Shown here one piece after another: positions 25,125-37,539 of a stretch of DNA of 64,000 nt. Each line of letters starts with the position of its first letter. The first letter of the stretch is position 1. The position numbers and the translations under genes were made by a program. Location of the stretch: positions 9,122,722 through 9,186,721 of the forward strand of contig NC_059278.1 of NCBI RefSeq assembly GCF_017591435.1, written 5' to 3'. This stretch comes from Portunus trituberculatus. Taxonomy: Eukaryota > Arthropoda > Malacostraca > Decapoda > Portunidae. Under the pieces are notes generated by a model. It was given only the letters and a program-made list of their open reading frames with translations. It did no database searches and was not told the DNA's origin.

Positions 25125-27920
25125 ATGATGTATACAAACATAGATGGATTTTATCTAGTAAATTAGAATTAAGAGATTACATAAAGAAAGAAGAACCAGA
25201 TATTGTATGCCTGGTGGAAACAAAGTTAAATGAGGCAATAAAAATAGACATAGATAAAAGGTATAATATATGGAGGAGAGACAGAGTGGGTAAAGGAGGA
25301 GGAGGAGTCATGATGATGTTAAGGAAGGAGATAGTGGTAAATCAAGTGGAGTTTGGGAAGGAAAATCAGAAATACTGTATGTTAAGATGCATATTAACAA
25401 AAAGGAGTTAACAATCATTGGAACATATGTGCCACCAAAACAAACTCATGGACTAACCAAGAATATAGAGACATGATAGATGACACAATAAGGAGTCTTA
25501 CAAGAATCATTAAGGAAAGGAGAAAAGTGATATTGATAGGAGATTTCAACTGTAAGGAGGTAGACTGGGAAAATTATGAAAGTGGTATGGGGGAAGATGC
25601 CTGGGGAGATAGATTCCTGAACCTAATGATAGATAATTTGATGGTCCAAAGAGTAAAGGAAAACACAAGATTCAGAGGAAACGATGAGCCGGCAAGATTA
25701 GACCTAGTTTTACAAGGGATATACCAATTAACGATGATATAAGATACAAGTGCCCATTGGGAAAGAGTGACCATGTAATATTAGAGATGGATATAGAAGA
25801 AGGAAAGGAAGATAGAGATGAATCATACAAAGGAGACCGATTAAATTACAGAAAGGCTGATATTGAGAATCTCAAGAACTATTTTAAAACGTAAACTGGG
25901 AGGAGATGGAAAACTCATTAACGGTTCAAGAGAAATATAACTTATTTTTGGAAATATACAAAACTGGGGTCAGGAATATGTTCCAAATATAGACCTAAAG
26001 AAGAAGGAAAGAAAGATTGGTTTAATGCAAGATGTGCTAGGGCAAAGGAGAAACGAGATGGAGCATGGAAAAGGTGGAGAAGAAACAGAAATCCAGAAAA
26101 TAAGGAAAACTTCAAAACAGCAAGAAATGAATATGCTAAGGTGAGAAAGGAAGAAGAAAAGAACTATGAAAAGGACATTGTCGAAAATGTAAGGAACAAC
26201 CAAAATTGTTCTACAGATTCATAAATGGAAAAATAAGACAAAAAGAAACAATAGAAAGGTTAAAAGGAGAAAACGGAATGGTGGAAGACCCAAAAGTATG
26301 GCAGAACTGTTAAATAGTAAATTTCATGAGGTCTTTACTAAGGAATCCAAATTTGAAAGACCACAGGGTAATAGAGAGACTGTCTATATGAAAGAGATTA
26401 AAGTAACCAAGCTTGAAATAAAAAGTTGATGACGGAATTGGATGAGGAAAAGGCAATGGGACCGGATGAAGTCTCAGGCAGAATACTGAAAGAATGTAGG
26501 GAAGAACTAGCAAGTCCAATATACAACATCATAAAATGCTCAATAGAAAATGGAACAGTGCCAGTGGAGTGGAAAAGAGCTGAGGTGGTTCCCATATATA
26601 AGAGCGGAAGGAAGGAAGAACCTTTAAATTACAGACCGGTATCACTAACTAGTGTAATATGCAAGATGTGTGAAAAGTAATAAAGAAGCAATGGATCGAG
26701 TTTCTTGAAGACAACAAAATATTATCAAATAGCCAATTTGGTTTTAGAAAAGGTCGGTCATGTGTGACAAATTTATTGAGTTTCTACTCTAGAATAGTTG
26801 ATAAAGTACAAGAGAGAGAGGGATGGGTTGACTGTATTTATTTAGATCTAAAAAAGGCTTTTGATAAAGTGCCACATGAAAGATTACTATGGAAGTTAGA
26901 GGAGAAGGGTGGCTTAAAAGGAAGCACATTGAGATGGATGAAGAATTACTTAAGGGGAGAGAAATAAGGACGATAGTTAAAGATATGAAGTCCAAGTGGA
27001 GAACAGTAGACAGCGGAGTGCCACAGGGTCAGTATTGGCACCAATACTTTTTCTCGTATATATAAATGACATGCCAGAGGGAGTGAACAGCTACATAAAT
27101 CTGTTTATGGACGATGCGAAACTGTGCAGAGTCATTAAACAAAAGAGGATTGTGAAATACTACAGGAAGACTTAAACAAGATCTGGAAATGGAGCAAAAA
27201 TGGGAGATGGAATTCAATGTGGACAAAAGCCATGTCATGGAAATGGGAAAAGTGAAAGACGACCAGTGGGAATCTATAAGATGGGAGATGGAGTAGAACT
27301 AGAAAAGTAAAAAGGAAAAGGACTTGGGAGTGACAATGGAAGAAAATAATCAACCGGTTAGCCATATTGATAGAATTTTCAGAGAGACGATAATTTGCTA
27401 AGGAATATTGGAGTAGCATTTCACTATATGGACAAGGAAATGATGAAGAAATTGATAAGTACTAAAATAAGACCTAGATTGGAATATGCAGGAGTTGTGT
27501 GGACTCTATAAAAAGAAACACATAAGAAAATTAGAGAGACTACAAAAATGGCTACAAGAATGGTTCCAGAATTTAAAGGGATGGCATATGAGGAGAGACT
27601 AAAGGCAATGGATCTACCAACCTTGGAGCAGAGAGAGAGAGAGGGATCTGATACAAGTTTATAAATTGATTAACGGAATGGATGAAGTGGATAATGAGAA
27701 ACTGATCCTGAGAGAAGAATATGACTTTAGAAGCACAAGATCGCATAGTAAGAAACTAAGGAAGGACGATGTCTGAGAGATGTTAAAAATTTAGTTTCCG
27801 CAAAGATGTGTTGAGACTTGGAACAGTTTGAGTGAGGAAGTGGTGTCAGCAAAGAGTGTACATAGTTTTAAAGAAAAATTGGATAAGTGTAGATATGGAG
27901 ACGGGACCACACGAGCATAA
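25125..27920 (+). pseudogene. LINE-B copy 2 ORF2: endonuclease plus reverse transcriptase, altered catalytic box
   Basis: Starts MMYTNIDGF. Endonuclease: VETKLNEA, RVGKGGGGVMMML, VPPKQTHG, LIGDFNCKEVDWENY, ARLDLV, and GKSDHVILEMD. RT: KAMGPDEVSGRILKECR, LNYRPVSLTSVICKMCE, FGFRKGRSCVTNLLSFYSR, YLDLKKAFDKVPHERLLWKL, GVPQGSVLAP, and YINDMPEG. The catalytic FADD reads FMDD at 27104-27115; the two aspartates are kept but Ala is now Met. It ends at TAA 27918-27920. Multiple one-base losses break the frame. Confidence 0.82.
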
Positions 27921-27966
27921 AGCCCAGGCCCTGTAAACCTACAACTAGGTAAATACAACTAGGTAA

Positions 27967-27969
<3 letters not shown>

Positions 27970-28002
<33 letters not shown>
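27970..28002. repeat. (CA)n junction between LINE B and LINE C
   Basis: CA tract between the 3' end of LINE-B copy 2 and the AGGACA start of LINE C. Confidence 0.95.
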
Positions 28003-28005
<3 letters not shown>

Positions 28006-28154
28006 ACAAGAAGTGAAAATACCTATGGTGTTACAGGGCCTGGGTACCTCTAAGTTAGTGTCCTGTTGATGTCCTACTGTCACATAGTGTTGAAAGTGAG
28101 GGATATGGAGAGTGGTCCCTAAGATGAGAGTGTGGGCGGTGATTGTTAACAAAC

Positions 28155-28980
28155 ATGGCGGATAGACAATAAGGATTTTGAAGTTTTGTAACTACTCCAA
28201 GAAGACTGGAGAAATTAGATATGGATGCAAGAATCCAGGCACTGGAAAGTAAGTTCCTAAACATTTGACATAGAAGAAAAACTGGATAGAGTTCTAGCTG
28301 AGAATGATTGTTCAAAAAGAGATCTATTTGTTAAGATAAGAATAAAGAGCTATTGAAGGAAAAAGTAGAGATGGAGAAAGAAAACCAACAACTAAGGAAA
28401 CAATGTGAAGGGATGAAGGCTAAACTCCTAGAAATGGAGATGAAAATATCCGAACAGGACTTGAGGAAGGAGGAATGCCTTAATCTAACTGATGCCAGGA
28501 TGAAAGAAGTGAACCATGAACATCAGGAGGTACAAAGGTCCTTTAGGGAGACAGTGAAAAAGCAGGAAGAGGAAAATACAGTGATTACGCAGAGTGAAAT
28601 GGTAAAGGCACTAAAGGAAAATGAGTATGTGGTGAGAGATATTGATGAAAAGAAAAAATGTGTGATCATAACAGGATTGAGGGAGGAAACTAACAGAAAC
28701 TGGCAGGATCCATTAAAGTTGAAATTAAAGTCTCAGGTGGCAGCTGAGGCCTTGTTGAGGAGGGAAACTTAAGGACTCTGAGGAAACCAAAACAATTTAC
28801 ATAAGAAGAAATATGTCACAGGATGAGCGAATGAAAATGAAAGAGCTTCTAACTGAAGTGAAAGAGAGGAATGACGAAAGAACAGGAGGAAAAGACCAAG
28901 TTTTTTTGGAGGATGAGAAATGGGAGGCTAAAGAAGTGGTGGATAAAACACGCAGAATAGACATGGAAGGAAGAGACTAG
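28155..28980 (+). pseudogene. LINE-C ORF1: coiled coil plus RRM-like region
   Basis: ATGGCGGATAGACAA at 28155 is a plausible start, followed by an early frame break. The main block (28353-28772) is a charged coiled coil (KENQQLRKQCEGMKAKLLEM), then KKCVIITGLREE and LKLKSQVAAEALLRRE. Motifs like IYIRRNMSQDERMKMKEL and FFWRMRNGRLKKWWI continue out of frame. This is the same design as ORF1 in families A and B. It is broken at several sites. Confidence 0.65.
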
Positions 28981-31745
28981 GAATGGAATACAAGTGACTT
29001 ACACGAATATAGATGGATTTCTGTCTAAGAGCCTAGAATATATGGATTACCTAAGAAATAACAAACCGGACATAAAGTGTGTAGTGGAAACAAAGCTAAG
29101 GCCCGAAATAAAGCTAGACTGGTTTGTTGTAAAACACTACAAAGTATGGAGAAATTATAGAAAAAATAAAGGTGGTGGTGGTATAATGGTTCTTACTAAG
29201 GAAGATCTGATAGTGAAGGAGGTGAACTATAGTAAGAGAAATGAGGAAGTGATAAGTATGCTTATAACAGATGGCAAGAGGGACATTAATATTATAACAG
29301 TATACATACCACCCAGAACCAGTGCTTGGGAATATGAACAGTACTAAATGGTGATGAGAAATACTCTAGACAGAATGAAGCAAGAACTCATCAGAAAGGA
29401 TAGAGTGATGATAGTCGGAGACTTTAATTGTAAAGAAATAATGTGGGAAGACTACGAAGTGGTGAACGGTGGTGAGTGGGCAGAGGAATTGTTAAAGGTA
29501 GCAACAAATAACTTGATGACACAGTGGGTGAGATCGCCAACAAGGTGCAGGGGACAAGATGTTGCAGCAAGGTTGGATTTGGTATTTACCAGGGGCATCT
29601 CTCTAAAAGAGGAAATTGAACATAAATGTCCCTTGGGGAGAAGCGATCATGATGTCCTAAGCTTTGAGCTGGATAGGAATTAAGCAGAATAAGATTGTGG
29701 AACGCAGGGAGGAAAAATTAAATTATATTAGGGCAAATTATAACCATATAAGGGAGTTCCTGGTATACCAGGAAAGGGATATGCAATTGAAATACAATAA
29801 ATTTATGGATTTATATAATTCTGCTGTGAAAAAGTTTGTGCCATATCATAGAAAGAGGACTTTAAATAATAAACAGTGGTTTAATAGAAATTGTGAAGAA
29901 GCAAAAAAGAACAAAGAAAAGGCATGGAAGAAACTTAAGAAAAACAGTGATGTATTATCAAGAGAAGTTTACAAAACAGCAATAAATAGATATGTTGAAG
30001 TAAGGAGAACAGCACAAAAGGAATATGAACAGAGGGTGGTGGAAAACTGTGATAGTGACCCTATAATGTTTTACAAATTCATAAATGGAAAACTAAATAT
30101 AAGGGAGGCAATACAAAAGGTAAAAAATGGGGAAGAAGTATATGAGGATGCTAGAGATATAGCTGAAATTTTGAACGACAACTTTTGAAGTGTTTACAAG
30201 GAGGAGCATTTTATAGGAGAAAGGCCTACGGAAATAAAGCAAATGCAGGACATCATGGTTACTAAGGAAGATGTAAGGAAAATTATAAGCTATTTGGATA
30301 TTAATAAATCAATGGGGCCTGATGGCATATCTGGGAAGTTGCTAAGCTAAAAGAATGTAAGGATCAATTGTTGAAGCCTGTATTTGATATTGTGGAAACC
30401 TCCATATGAACAGGAATAGTCCCGAAAGAGTGGAAAAGAGCTGATATTGTGCCTATATATAAGAATGGTAGTAGAATAGAACCGCTAAATTATAGACCAG
30501 TATCGTTGACTAGTATATTGTGCAAGGTATGTGAAGAAGTAATTAACGCTAAGTGGAGTGAGTATCTAGAAAGTGAAAACATTCTGAGTGAAAGACAGTT
30601 TGGTTTCAGAAAGGAAGATCGTGCGTATCCAATTTATTATGTTTTTATTCAAGAGTGACTGACATACTACAACATAGAGAGGGATGGGTGGATGCTATCT
30701 ACCTGGACTTGAGAAAGGCCTTTGATAAAGTACCACACAATAGACTGATGTGGAAACTAAAGATGATTGGAGGAGTAAATGATAAACTAGCAAAATGGAT
30801 GGAAAATTACTTAGTGGGAAGAGAAATGAGAACAGTGGTGAGAGGAAGGAAGTCTGAGTGGAAGAAGGTAACCAGTGGAGTTCCACAAGGGTCAGTGCTT
30901 GGTCCCATCATGTTTTTGATTTATGTTAATGATATGCCAGTAGGAATTGACAGTTACATGAACATGTTTTGGACGATACTAAAATTATGAAGAGAGTAAA
31001 GAATGTGGAAGATTGTAACAAGTTACAGGAAGATCTTGATAAAATATATGAGTGGAGTAAAGAGTGGCAGATGGAATTTAATATAAACAAGAGCCATGTT
31101 ATGAAAATGGGAAGAAGTAGATACAGACCAAACTGGGATTACAGGCTGGGTTATGAGAAAATTAAAGAGACCAATGAGGAGAAAGACTTAGGAGTAACTG
31201 CAAAACACTTTGTCACCGGAGAAACACATTAACAAGATTTTTGGAAAACATATAACATGCTTCAAAATATTGGCCTTGCATTCCACTACCTAGATGAAGG
31301 AATGATGAAGAAGATATTATGTACCTTAATAAGACCCCAGTTAGAATATGCAGCTTGTGTCTGGTCACTGCATATGAAGAAAAATGTGAAGAAGGTAGAA
31401 AGGGTACAGAGGCTGGCAACAAGGATGGTATCAGGACTCAGGGAGTTAGACTAAGAGGAAAGACTGAGGAAACTGGGGCTGACCACATTAGAAGAGAGAA
31501 GAACAAGAGGAGACATGATAACTATGTGTATAAATTGGTGAACAAGATTGACATATTGGACAGAGTTGATAAAGGTGACACCAAGTAATCATCTCAGGGG
31601 ACATGGAAAAAAATTAATAAAAGACATCTGTCTAAATGACGTGAGAAAATACAGTTTCCCGCATCGTAGTATTGATAAGTGGAATAAACTGAGCAGTGAT
31701 ATCGTTGACACAGTGTGTGTCAATCAGATGAAAGAGAGATGACAG
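28981..31745 (+). pseudogene. LINE-C ORF2: endonuclease plus RT, frameshift at the catalytic box
   Basis: The endonuclease is unusually intact (about 28994-29690): TYTNIDGFLS, VETKLRPEIKLDW, KNKGGGGIMVL, VYIPPRTSAWEYEQY, MIVGDFNCKEIMWEDY, ARLDLVFTRG, and GRSDHDVLSFEL. The RT carries NYRPVSLTSILCKVCEEV, RQFGFRK, YLDLRKAFDKVPHNRLMWKL, GVPQGSVLGPIMFLIYVNDM, then a lost base in the FADD codons near 30966 so that it reads MFWTI. The C-terminal IRPQLEYAACVWSLHMKK follows. One in-frame stop (29346) splits the endonuclease. Confidence 0.82.
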
Positions 31746-31810
31746 GAGTGGACAAGGAGACAGGACACAGAGAGCTTAGCTCGGGCCCTGTAATACACAA
31801 ATAGGTAAAT

Positions 31811-31840
<30 letters not shown>

Positions 31841-31846
<6 letters not shown>

Positions 31847-34800
31847 ATGGAGAGAGAGAAAAACATAAAAAAGGTGATAAATAATATCATTAATGTGGTG
31901 CAGGAGGAGGGAAAAGACCTAGTACAAGAAATAGAGGACTTCCATAGAATTGGAAAGTTCACAGGAGAAGGTATGAGGCCAATAAGAATCAAACTTAAGT
32001 CACAAAAGGATGTAGATGAATTGGTGGAGAAGTCATGGAGGCTAGCCCAGCAGGAAACAACAAGGAAGATTTGGTTGAGAAGAGATCTCGGTGAAAAGGA
32101 AAGAGAAATGTTAAATGAGTTGAGAAAGGAGGCTTTGAAAAAATGAAGAGAGGACAGAAGAGGAGAAGAAAGAGTTTTTCTGGAGAATCTTGGATATGAG
32201 ACTGAGGAAGTGGTTCATAACCCAGAAAAGTACAGCAAGAAAGGACTAAAGAAACTTACATATGAGCGGAATGTAATGTATTCCAACATAAATGGAGTGA
32301 TATCGGGATTTTAGAACTCAACGATTACTTGAGGGACAAGAACCCAGATATTGTGGGTCTTACTGAAACAAAACTGAGAGAGGAGAAGACCTGATGATGG
32401 TTGGAGAAGGAAATATAATGTTTGGAAAAGAAATAGAGTAGGTAAGATGGGAGGAGGAGTGATGTTGCTGGTTAAAAAGATATAAAGGTGGATCAAGTGA
32501 AAGAAGGTATGGGAAAGGCAGAAGTGCTAAAGATCAGAGCAGAAACTAATGAAGGAAAAAGAGGCACTACATAGTGGTGTACGTACCACCTAAGACAAAT
32601 GCATGGTCAGTACAGGAATATGAAGAAATGATAAGTGATACAGGAACATGTCTGGAAGAAATGTTGGGTGGCTGTGAACGAACTATAATGATGGGAGATT
32701 TTAATTGTAAAGAGGTGTGTTGGGAGGACTGGTCAATGGAAGGATCAGAGACAACATGGGGAAATACACTATTGACACTGGCAATGGAAAATGTGTTAAC
32801 TCAGTGGGTCAAAGAAGATACTAGGTTTGGAGGAGAGGGAGCATCGTCAAGACTGGACTTGGTCTTTAGTACAGAGCCAATGGTCATTGAGGAGATGAGG
32901 GTGGAGTGCCCTTTAGCAAAGAGTGATCATGCAGTTTTGGAGTTCAAGGTGATAGATGAAGAGAAATCTAGAAGAAATGAAGAATATAAAGTGGGAAGAT
33001 GGAATTATGCCAAGACAGATTTTGGAAACCTAAAGAAATTCTTTCAAGAGACAAATTGATGAAATTCAAGAGTGCTAAGGAGCAAATGAAAAGTGGAAGG
33101 AATTTATAAAAATATACAAAGAAGGTGAGAAAAATTTGTACCAATAAGACAACATAGAGAAGTTGGAAAGCAGGACTGGTTTAACGATAGATGTGAAAAG
33201 GCTAGAACAAGAAAAGAGGATGCATGGAAGAGGTGGAGAAGGAAAAGACGGATTAAGCAGTGGAAAGTTACAAAAGAGCAAGAAATGAATATGTGTTGAT
33301 TAGAAGAGAAGAAAGAAAGAAACAAGAAAAGGATATAATTGATAAATGTAAAGACCAACCAAGGCTTTTTACAGACATGTGAACAACAACATCAAAAATA
33401 GAGAAAGTATTGAAAGTTTAGAAGTAAATGGAGTATGCAGTGAAGATCCCAGGAAATGGCAGAGGCTATGAATGGATGCTTTCGGAAGGTATTCACAAAG
33501 GAGACTGCTTTTGACAAACCACTGGTAATGGAACAGAAAGGGATTATGAAGGAGTTTCAAGTAACTGTGGAGGAGATCAAGAACATGATGGGGAGTTTAG
33601 AAGTGAGAAAAGCTGTGGGACCTGATGGGGTATCAGGATGGATTTTAAGAGAATGCAGGAGCAACTGGCAGAAAAAGTTTGTGAAGTAATTGATGCCTCA
33701 TTAAGGGAAGGTGTAGTGCCCCAAGACTGGAAAAGAGCTAACATTGTCCCAATCTATAAATCAGGTAACAAGAGAGACCCATTGAACTATAGACCAGTGT
33801 CACTTACAAGTGTGGTAGCTAAGATGTGTGAGAGGGTGGTGAAGAATAGATGGACAGACTTCTTGGAGAAAATGACATACTTTGTGAGTGTCAATTTGGT
33901 TTTAGAAAAGGGCGTTCATGCACGACAAACCTGATATGTTACTATTCGAGGGTGATAGATGTAATACAGGAAAGAGATGGTTGGGCTGATGGAATATATC
34001 TGGATTTAAAAAGGCCTTTGATAAGGTACCACACCAGAGACTGATCTGGAAACTTGAAATGGTAGGAGGAGTGCATGGCAGTTTACTAAAATGGATGGAA
34101 GACTTTTGGTAGGAAGAGAAATGAGAACAATAATTAAGGACAGACCATCAGAATGGGGATTGGTGGAGAGTGGAGTTCCACAGGGATCAGTGTTGGCACC
34201 AGTAATGTTCGCGGTCTACATAAATGACATGGTGGATGGGGTGTCCAGTTATGTGAGCCTATTTGCAGACGATGCAAAATTGTTAAGAAAAGTGAGATGT
34301 GACAAAGATTGCGAACTACTCCAGGAAGACTTGGACAGAATATGGAAATGGAGCTGTACATGGCAAATGGAGTTCAACACGACAAAATGCAAGAAAATAG
34401 AGTTTGGCAAGAGTGAAAGAAGAATCAGGAGTATGTACAAGATAGGAAATGAAGACATAAAACCAGTCATGAAGAAAAGACCTTGGGGTGACAATTACCA
34501 ATGACCTATCGCCAGAGAGACATATAAACAAAATAATTGGAGAAGTATTGAACTTATTGAGGAACATAAGAGTGGCGTCAGATATTTAGATGAAGAAATG
34601 ATGAAGAAAATAATTACTGCAATGATAAGACCGAGGCTTGAATATGCAACAATACAGTGGGCTCCGAACTTAAAGAAACACATAAGGAAACTAGAGAAAG
34701 TACAGAGGGCTGCAACAAAATGGTGCCTGACTTAAGAGATTTGACTTATGAAGACAGACTGAAAAGAATGCAACTTCCGACCCTGGAAAACAGAAGAGAA

Positions 34801-35115
34801 AGGGGAGACCTGATAGCAATATACAGAGTGATGATTGGCATGGAAAAATGGATAGGGAAGATCTGTGTATGTGGAATGAAAGAATGTCGAGAGGGCATGG
34901 GAAAAACTAAAATGGCCACTTATAGGAGAGATGTGAAAAATATAGCTTCCTCATAGAAGGGTGGAAGCATGGAATAGTTTAGACGTGGAAGTGGTCAACG
35001 CAAGGAATATTCATGATTTTAAGAAAAGCTGGACATTAATAGATATGGAGACGGGACAACACGAGCATAGCTCTTTTCCGTATGTTACAATTAGGTAAAT
35101 ACAATTAGGTAAATA

Positions 35116-35116
<1 letters not shown>
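31841..35116 (+). mobile_element. LINE family A, copy 2 (5'-truncated, near-identical to copy 1)
   Basis: Starts AGTAAAATGGAGAG after (CA)n and ends in doubled ACAATTAGGTAAATAC followed by (CA)n. It contains the ORF1 end (31847-32240), then ORF2 from ATG 32276 to TAG 35068-35070. Endonuclease and RT motifs are as in copy 1, with FADD intact at 34262-34273. It shares most frame-breaking one-base losses with copy 1 and adds a few of its own (near 32140, 32409, 33058 and 34579). One site, CACACCAGAGACTG near 34030, keeps a base that copy 1 lacks. The unique flanks of the two copies are not shared. Confidence 0.9.
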
Positions 35117-35146
<30 letters not shown>

Positions 35147-35169
35147 TCACTCACTCACTCACTCACTCA

Positions 35170-35236
<67 letters not shown>
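35117..35236. repeat. (CA)n / (ACTC)n / (CA)n compound microsatellite
   Basis: CA tract interrupted by eight or so CACT units, then CA again. It separates LINE-A copy 2 from SINE-B copy 2. Confidence 0.95.
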
Positions 35237-35238
<2 letters not shown>

Positions 35239-35529
35239 TAGCTCAGTGGTTAGAGCGCTGGCTTTACAAGCCAGAGGACCAGGGTTCGATTCCCCGGCCA
35301 GGTGGAGATATTTGGGTGTGTCTCCTTTCGCGTGTAGCCCCTGTTCACCTAGCAGTGAGTAGGTGCGGGATGTAAATAAAAAAGTTGTGACCTTGTTGTC
35401 CCGGTGTGTGGTGTGTGCCTGGTCTCAGGCCTATCTGAAGATCGGAAATAATGAGCTCCGAGCTGTTCCGTAGGGTAACATCTGGCTGTCTTGTCAGAGA
35501 CTGCAGCAGATCAAACAGTGAATTACACA
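35237..35529 (+). mobile_element. SINE-B copy 2
   Basis: The tRNA-like head lacks its first bases (it begins GATAGCTCAGTGG). It keeps the anticodon stem CTGGC/GCCAG around TTTACAA (anticodon TAC, another Val anticodon) and the B box GGTTCGATTCC. The body matches SINE-B copy 1 and ends CAAACAGTGAATTACA plus (CA)n. CA tracts lie on both sides. Confidence 0.87.
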
Positions 35530-35591
35530 CACACACACACATGCACACACACACACACACAACACACACGCACATGTATTCACACACACAC

Positions 35592-35896
35592 AAGTTTATA
35601 AACTGATCAACGGAATGGACCAAGTGGATAATGAGAAACTGATCCTGAGAGAAGAATATGACATCCAAAGCACAAGATGGCATAGTAAAAAGCTGAGAAA
35701 AGGAAGATGTCTGAGAGATGTTAAAAAATATAGTTTCCCGCAAAGATGTATTGAGACATGGAACAGTTTAAATGAAGAAGTAGTGTCTGCAACGAGTTTG
35801 CATACATTTAAAGTACGATTGGATAAGTATAGATATGGAGACGGGGCCACACGAGCATAAAGCCCAGGCCCTGTAAAACTACAACTAGGTAAATAC
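35592..35896 (+). mobile_element. LINE-B 3' fragment
   Basis: About 300 bases holding the last part of ORF2 (KLINGMDQVDNEKLILREEY, then GATRA and a stop) and the CTAGGTAAATACA 3' end. It is bracketed by CA-rich tracts (35526-35591 and 35897-36091). It is severely 5'-truncated, as expected of incomplete reverse transcription. Confidence 0.87.
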
Positions 35897-36331
<435 letters not shown>

Positions 36332-36417
36332 CACATGCGCACACACACACACACACACATACACACACGCACTCACACACACACACACACACACACGCAC
36401 TCACACACACACACACA

Positions 36418-36522
36418 CCTGGTCTCAGGCCTATCCGAAGATCGGAAATAATGAGCTCTGAGCTCGTTCCGTAGGGTAACGTCTGGCTGTCTCGCCAGAG
36501 ACTGCAGCAGATCAAACAGTGA

Positions 36523-36527
<5 letters not shown>
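36418..36527 (+). mobile_element. SINE-B 3' fragment
   Basis: Begins CCTGGTCTCAGGCCTATCC, as does the fragment at 8251, and ends CAAACAGTGAATTACA. It lies between CA-rich tracts (36336-36417 and 36528-36607). The two fragments share the same truncation point about 15 kb of inserts apart. Confidence 0.83.
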
Positions 36528-36607
<80 letters not shown>

Positions 36608-36611
<4 letters not shown>

Positions 36612-36879
36612 TGTAGTGGTTAGTACGCTCGACTCACTATCGAGAGGGCCAGGTTCAAGTCCCGGCACGGCGAGGCAAATGGGCAAGCCTCTTAATGTGT
36701 AACCCTTTTCACCTAGCAGTAAATAGGTACGGGATGTAACTCGAGGGGTTGTGGCCTCGCTTTCCCGGTGTGTGGAGTGTGTTGTGGTCTCAGTCCTGCC
36801 CGAAGATTGGTCTATGAGCTCTGAGCTCGCTCCATAATGGGGGAGACTGGCTGGGTGACCAGCAGACGACCAAGGTGAA

Positions 36880-36880
<1 letters not shown>
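36608..36880 (+). mobile_element. SINE-A copy 3
   Basis: Head with A box TAGTGTAGTGG directly after (CA)n, loop CTCACTA in the anticodon arm, B box GGTTCAAGTCC, and full SINE-A body to GGTGAATCACACACA followed by (CA)n. Its acceptor end is truncated. Confidence 0.85.
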
Positions 36881-36925
<45 letters not shown>

Positions 36926-36929
<4 letters not shown>

Positions 36930-37246
36930 GGGATCTGATACAAGTTTATAAATTGATTAACGGAATGGATCAAGTGGATAATGAGAAACTAATCCTGAGA
37001 GAAGAATATGACATTAGAAGCACAAGATTGAATAGTAAGAAACTGAGGAAGGGAAGATGTCTGAGAGATGTTAAAAAATTCAGTTTCCCACAAAGATGTG
37101 TTGAGACTTGGAACAGTTTGAGTGAGGAAGTGGTGTCAGCAAAGAGTGTACATAGTTTTAAAGAAAAATTGGATAAGTGTAGATATGGAGACGGGGCCAC
37201 ACGAGCATAAAGCCCAGGCCCTGTAAAACTACAACTAGGTAAATAC
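36926..37246 (+). mobile_element. LINE-B 3' fragment
   Basis: The last 320 bases of family B, starting within RRERGDLIQVYK coding sequence directly after (CA)n. It keeps KFSFPQRCVETWNSLSEEVV and GATRA, then the CTAGGTAAATACA end. It is the last unit of the + strand train. Confidence 0.87.
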
Positions 37247-37266
37247 ACACTCACTCACTCACTCAC

Positions 37267-37323
<57 letters not shown>
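37247..37323. repeat. (ACTC)n then (TC)n microsatellite
   Basis: Six CACT units pass into a TC tract of about 55 bases that closes the CA-rich retroelement train. Confidence 0.95.
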
Positions 37324-37327
<4 letters not shown>

Positions 37328-37539
37328 AACTATACTCCATAATAATACGTACAGGACAGTGGCTTTGCTTAAGCTAAAGTTACTGTTGTCGCCAGGAACC
37401 ATCTTAAAGCTTGAGAAAAGGAAGAACAATGAGTGATAATAGTAATGGTGATGACAGTGTTAATAATGACAACTTCAATAATGGTGATGCTGATAGTAAT
37501 AATAACAATGACTAAATTATGGGATTGGGTGGAGATATC

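Larger units (their letters stand above)
23940..27969 (+). mobile_element. LINE family B, copy 2, apparently full length
   Basis: About 4.0 kb, beginning AGGACACAGGACACAG directly after (CA)n. It contains a 5' UTR of about 130 bases, ORF1, ORF2 and a doubled CTAGGTAAATAC 3' end, followed by (CA)n. The neighbour LINE C also begins AGGACA after (CA)n, so this looks like a true 5' end rather than a truncation. Both ORFs carry frameshifts. Four partial copies of the same family are at 16462-20000, 35592-35896, 36926-37246 and 51119-51625. Confidence 0.87.
28003..31812 (+). mobile_element. LINE family C, apparently full length
   Basis: About 3.8 kb element related to A and B but clearly divergent. 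It begins AGGACAAGAAGTG after (CA)n and has a 5' UTR to about 28154, ORF1 and ORF2. It ends CAAATAGGTAAATACATACACA, running into (CA)n at 31813-31840. It is on the same strand as its neighbours and is the only copy of family C in the window. Confidence 0.85.

Noticed and set aside
20651..35116. Simple segmental duplication of the LINE-A region
   Set aside because: Flanks are not shared and the 5' start points differ by about 24 bases. Separate insertions from a similar source fit better, though gene conversion remains possible.
36875..37210. Host protein of 111 residues beginning with His/Thr repeats
   Set aside because: It is the tail of LINE-B ORF2 read through the preceding (CA)n tract.
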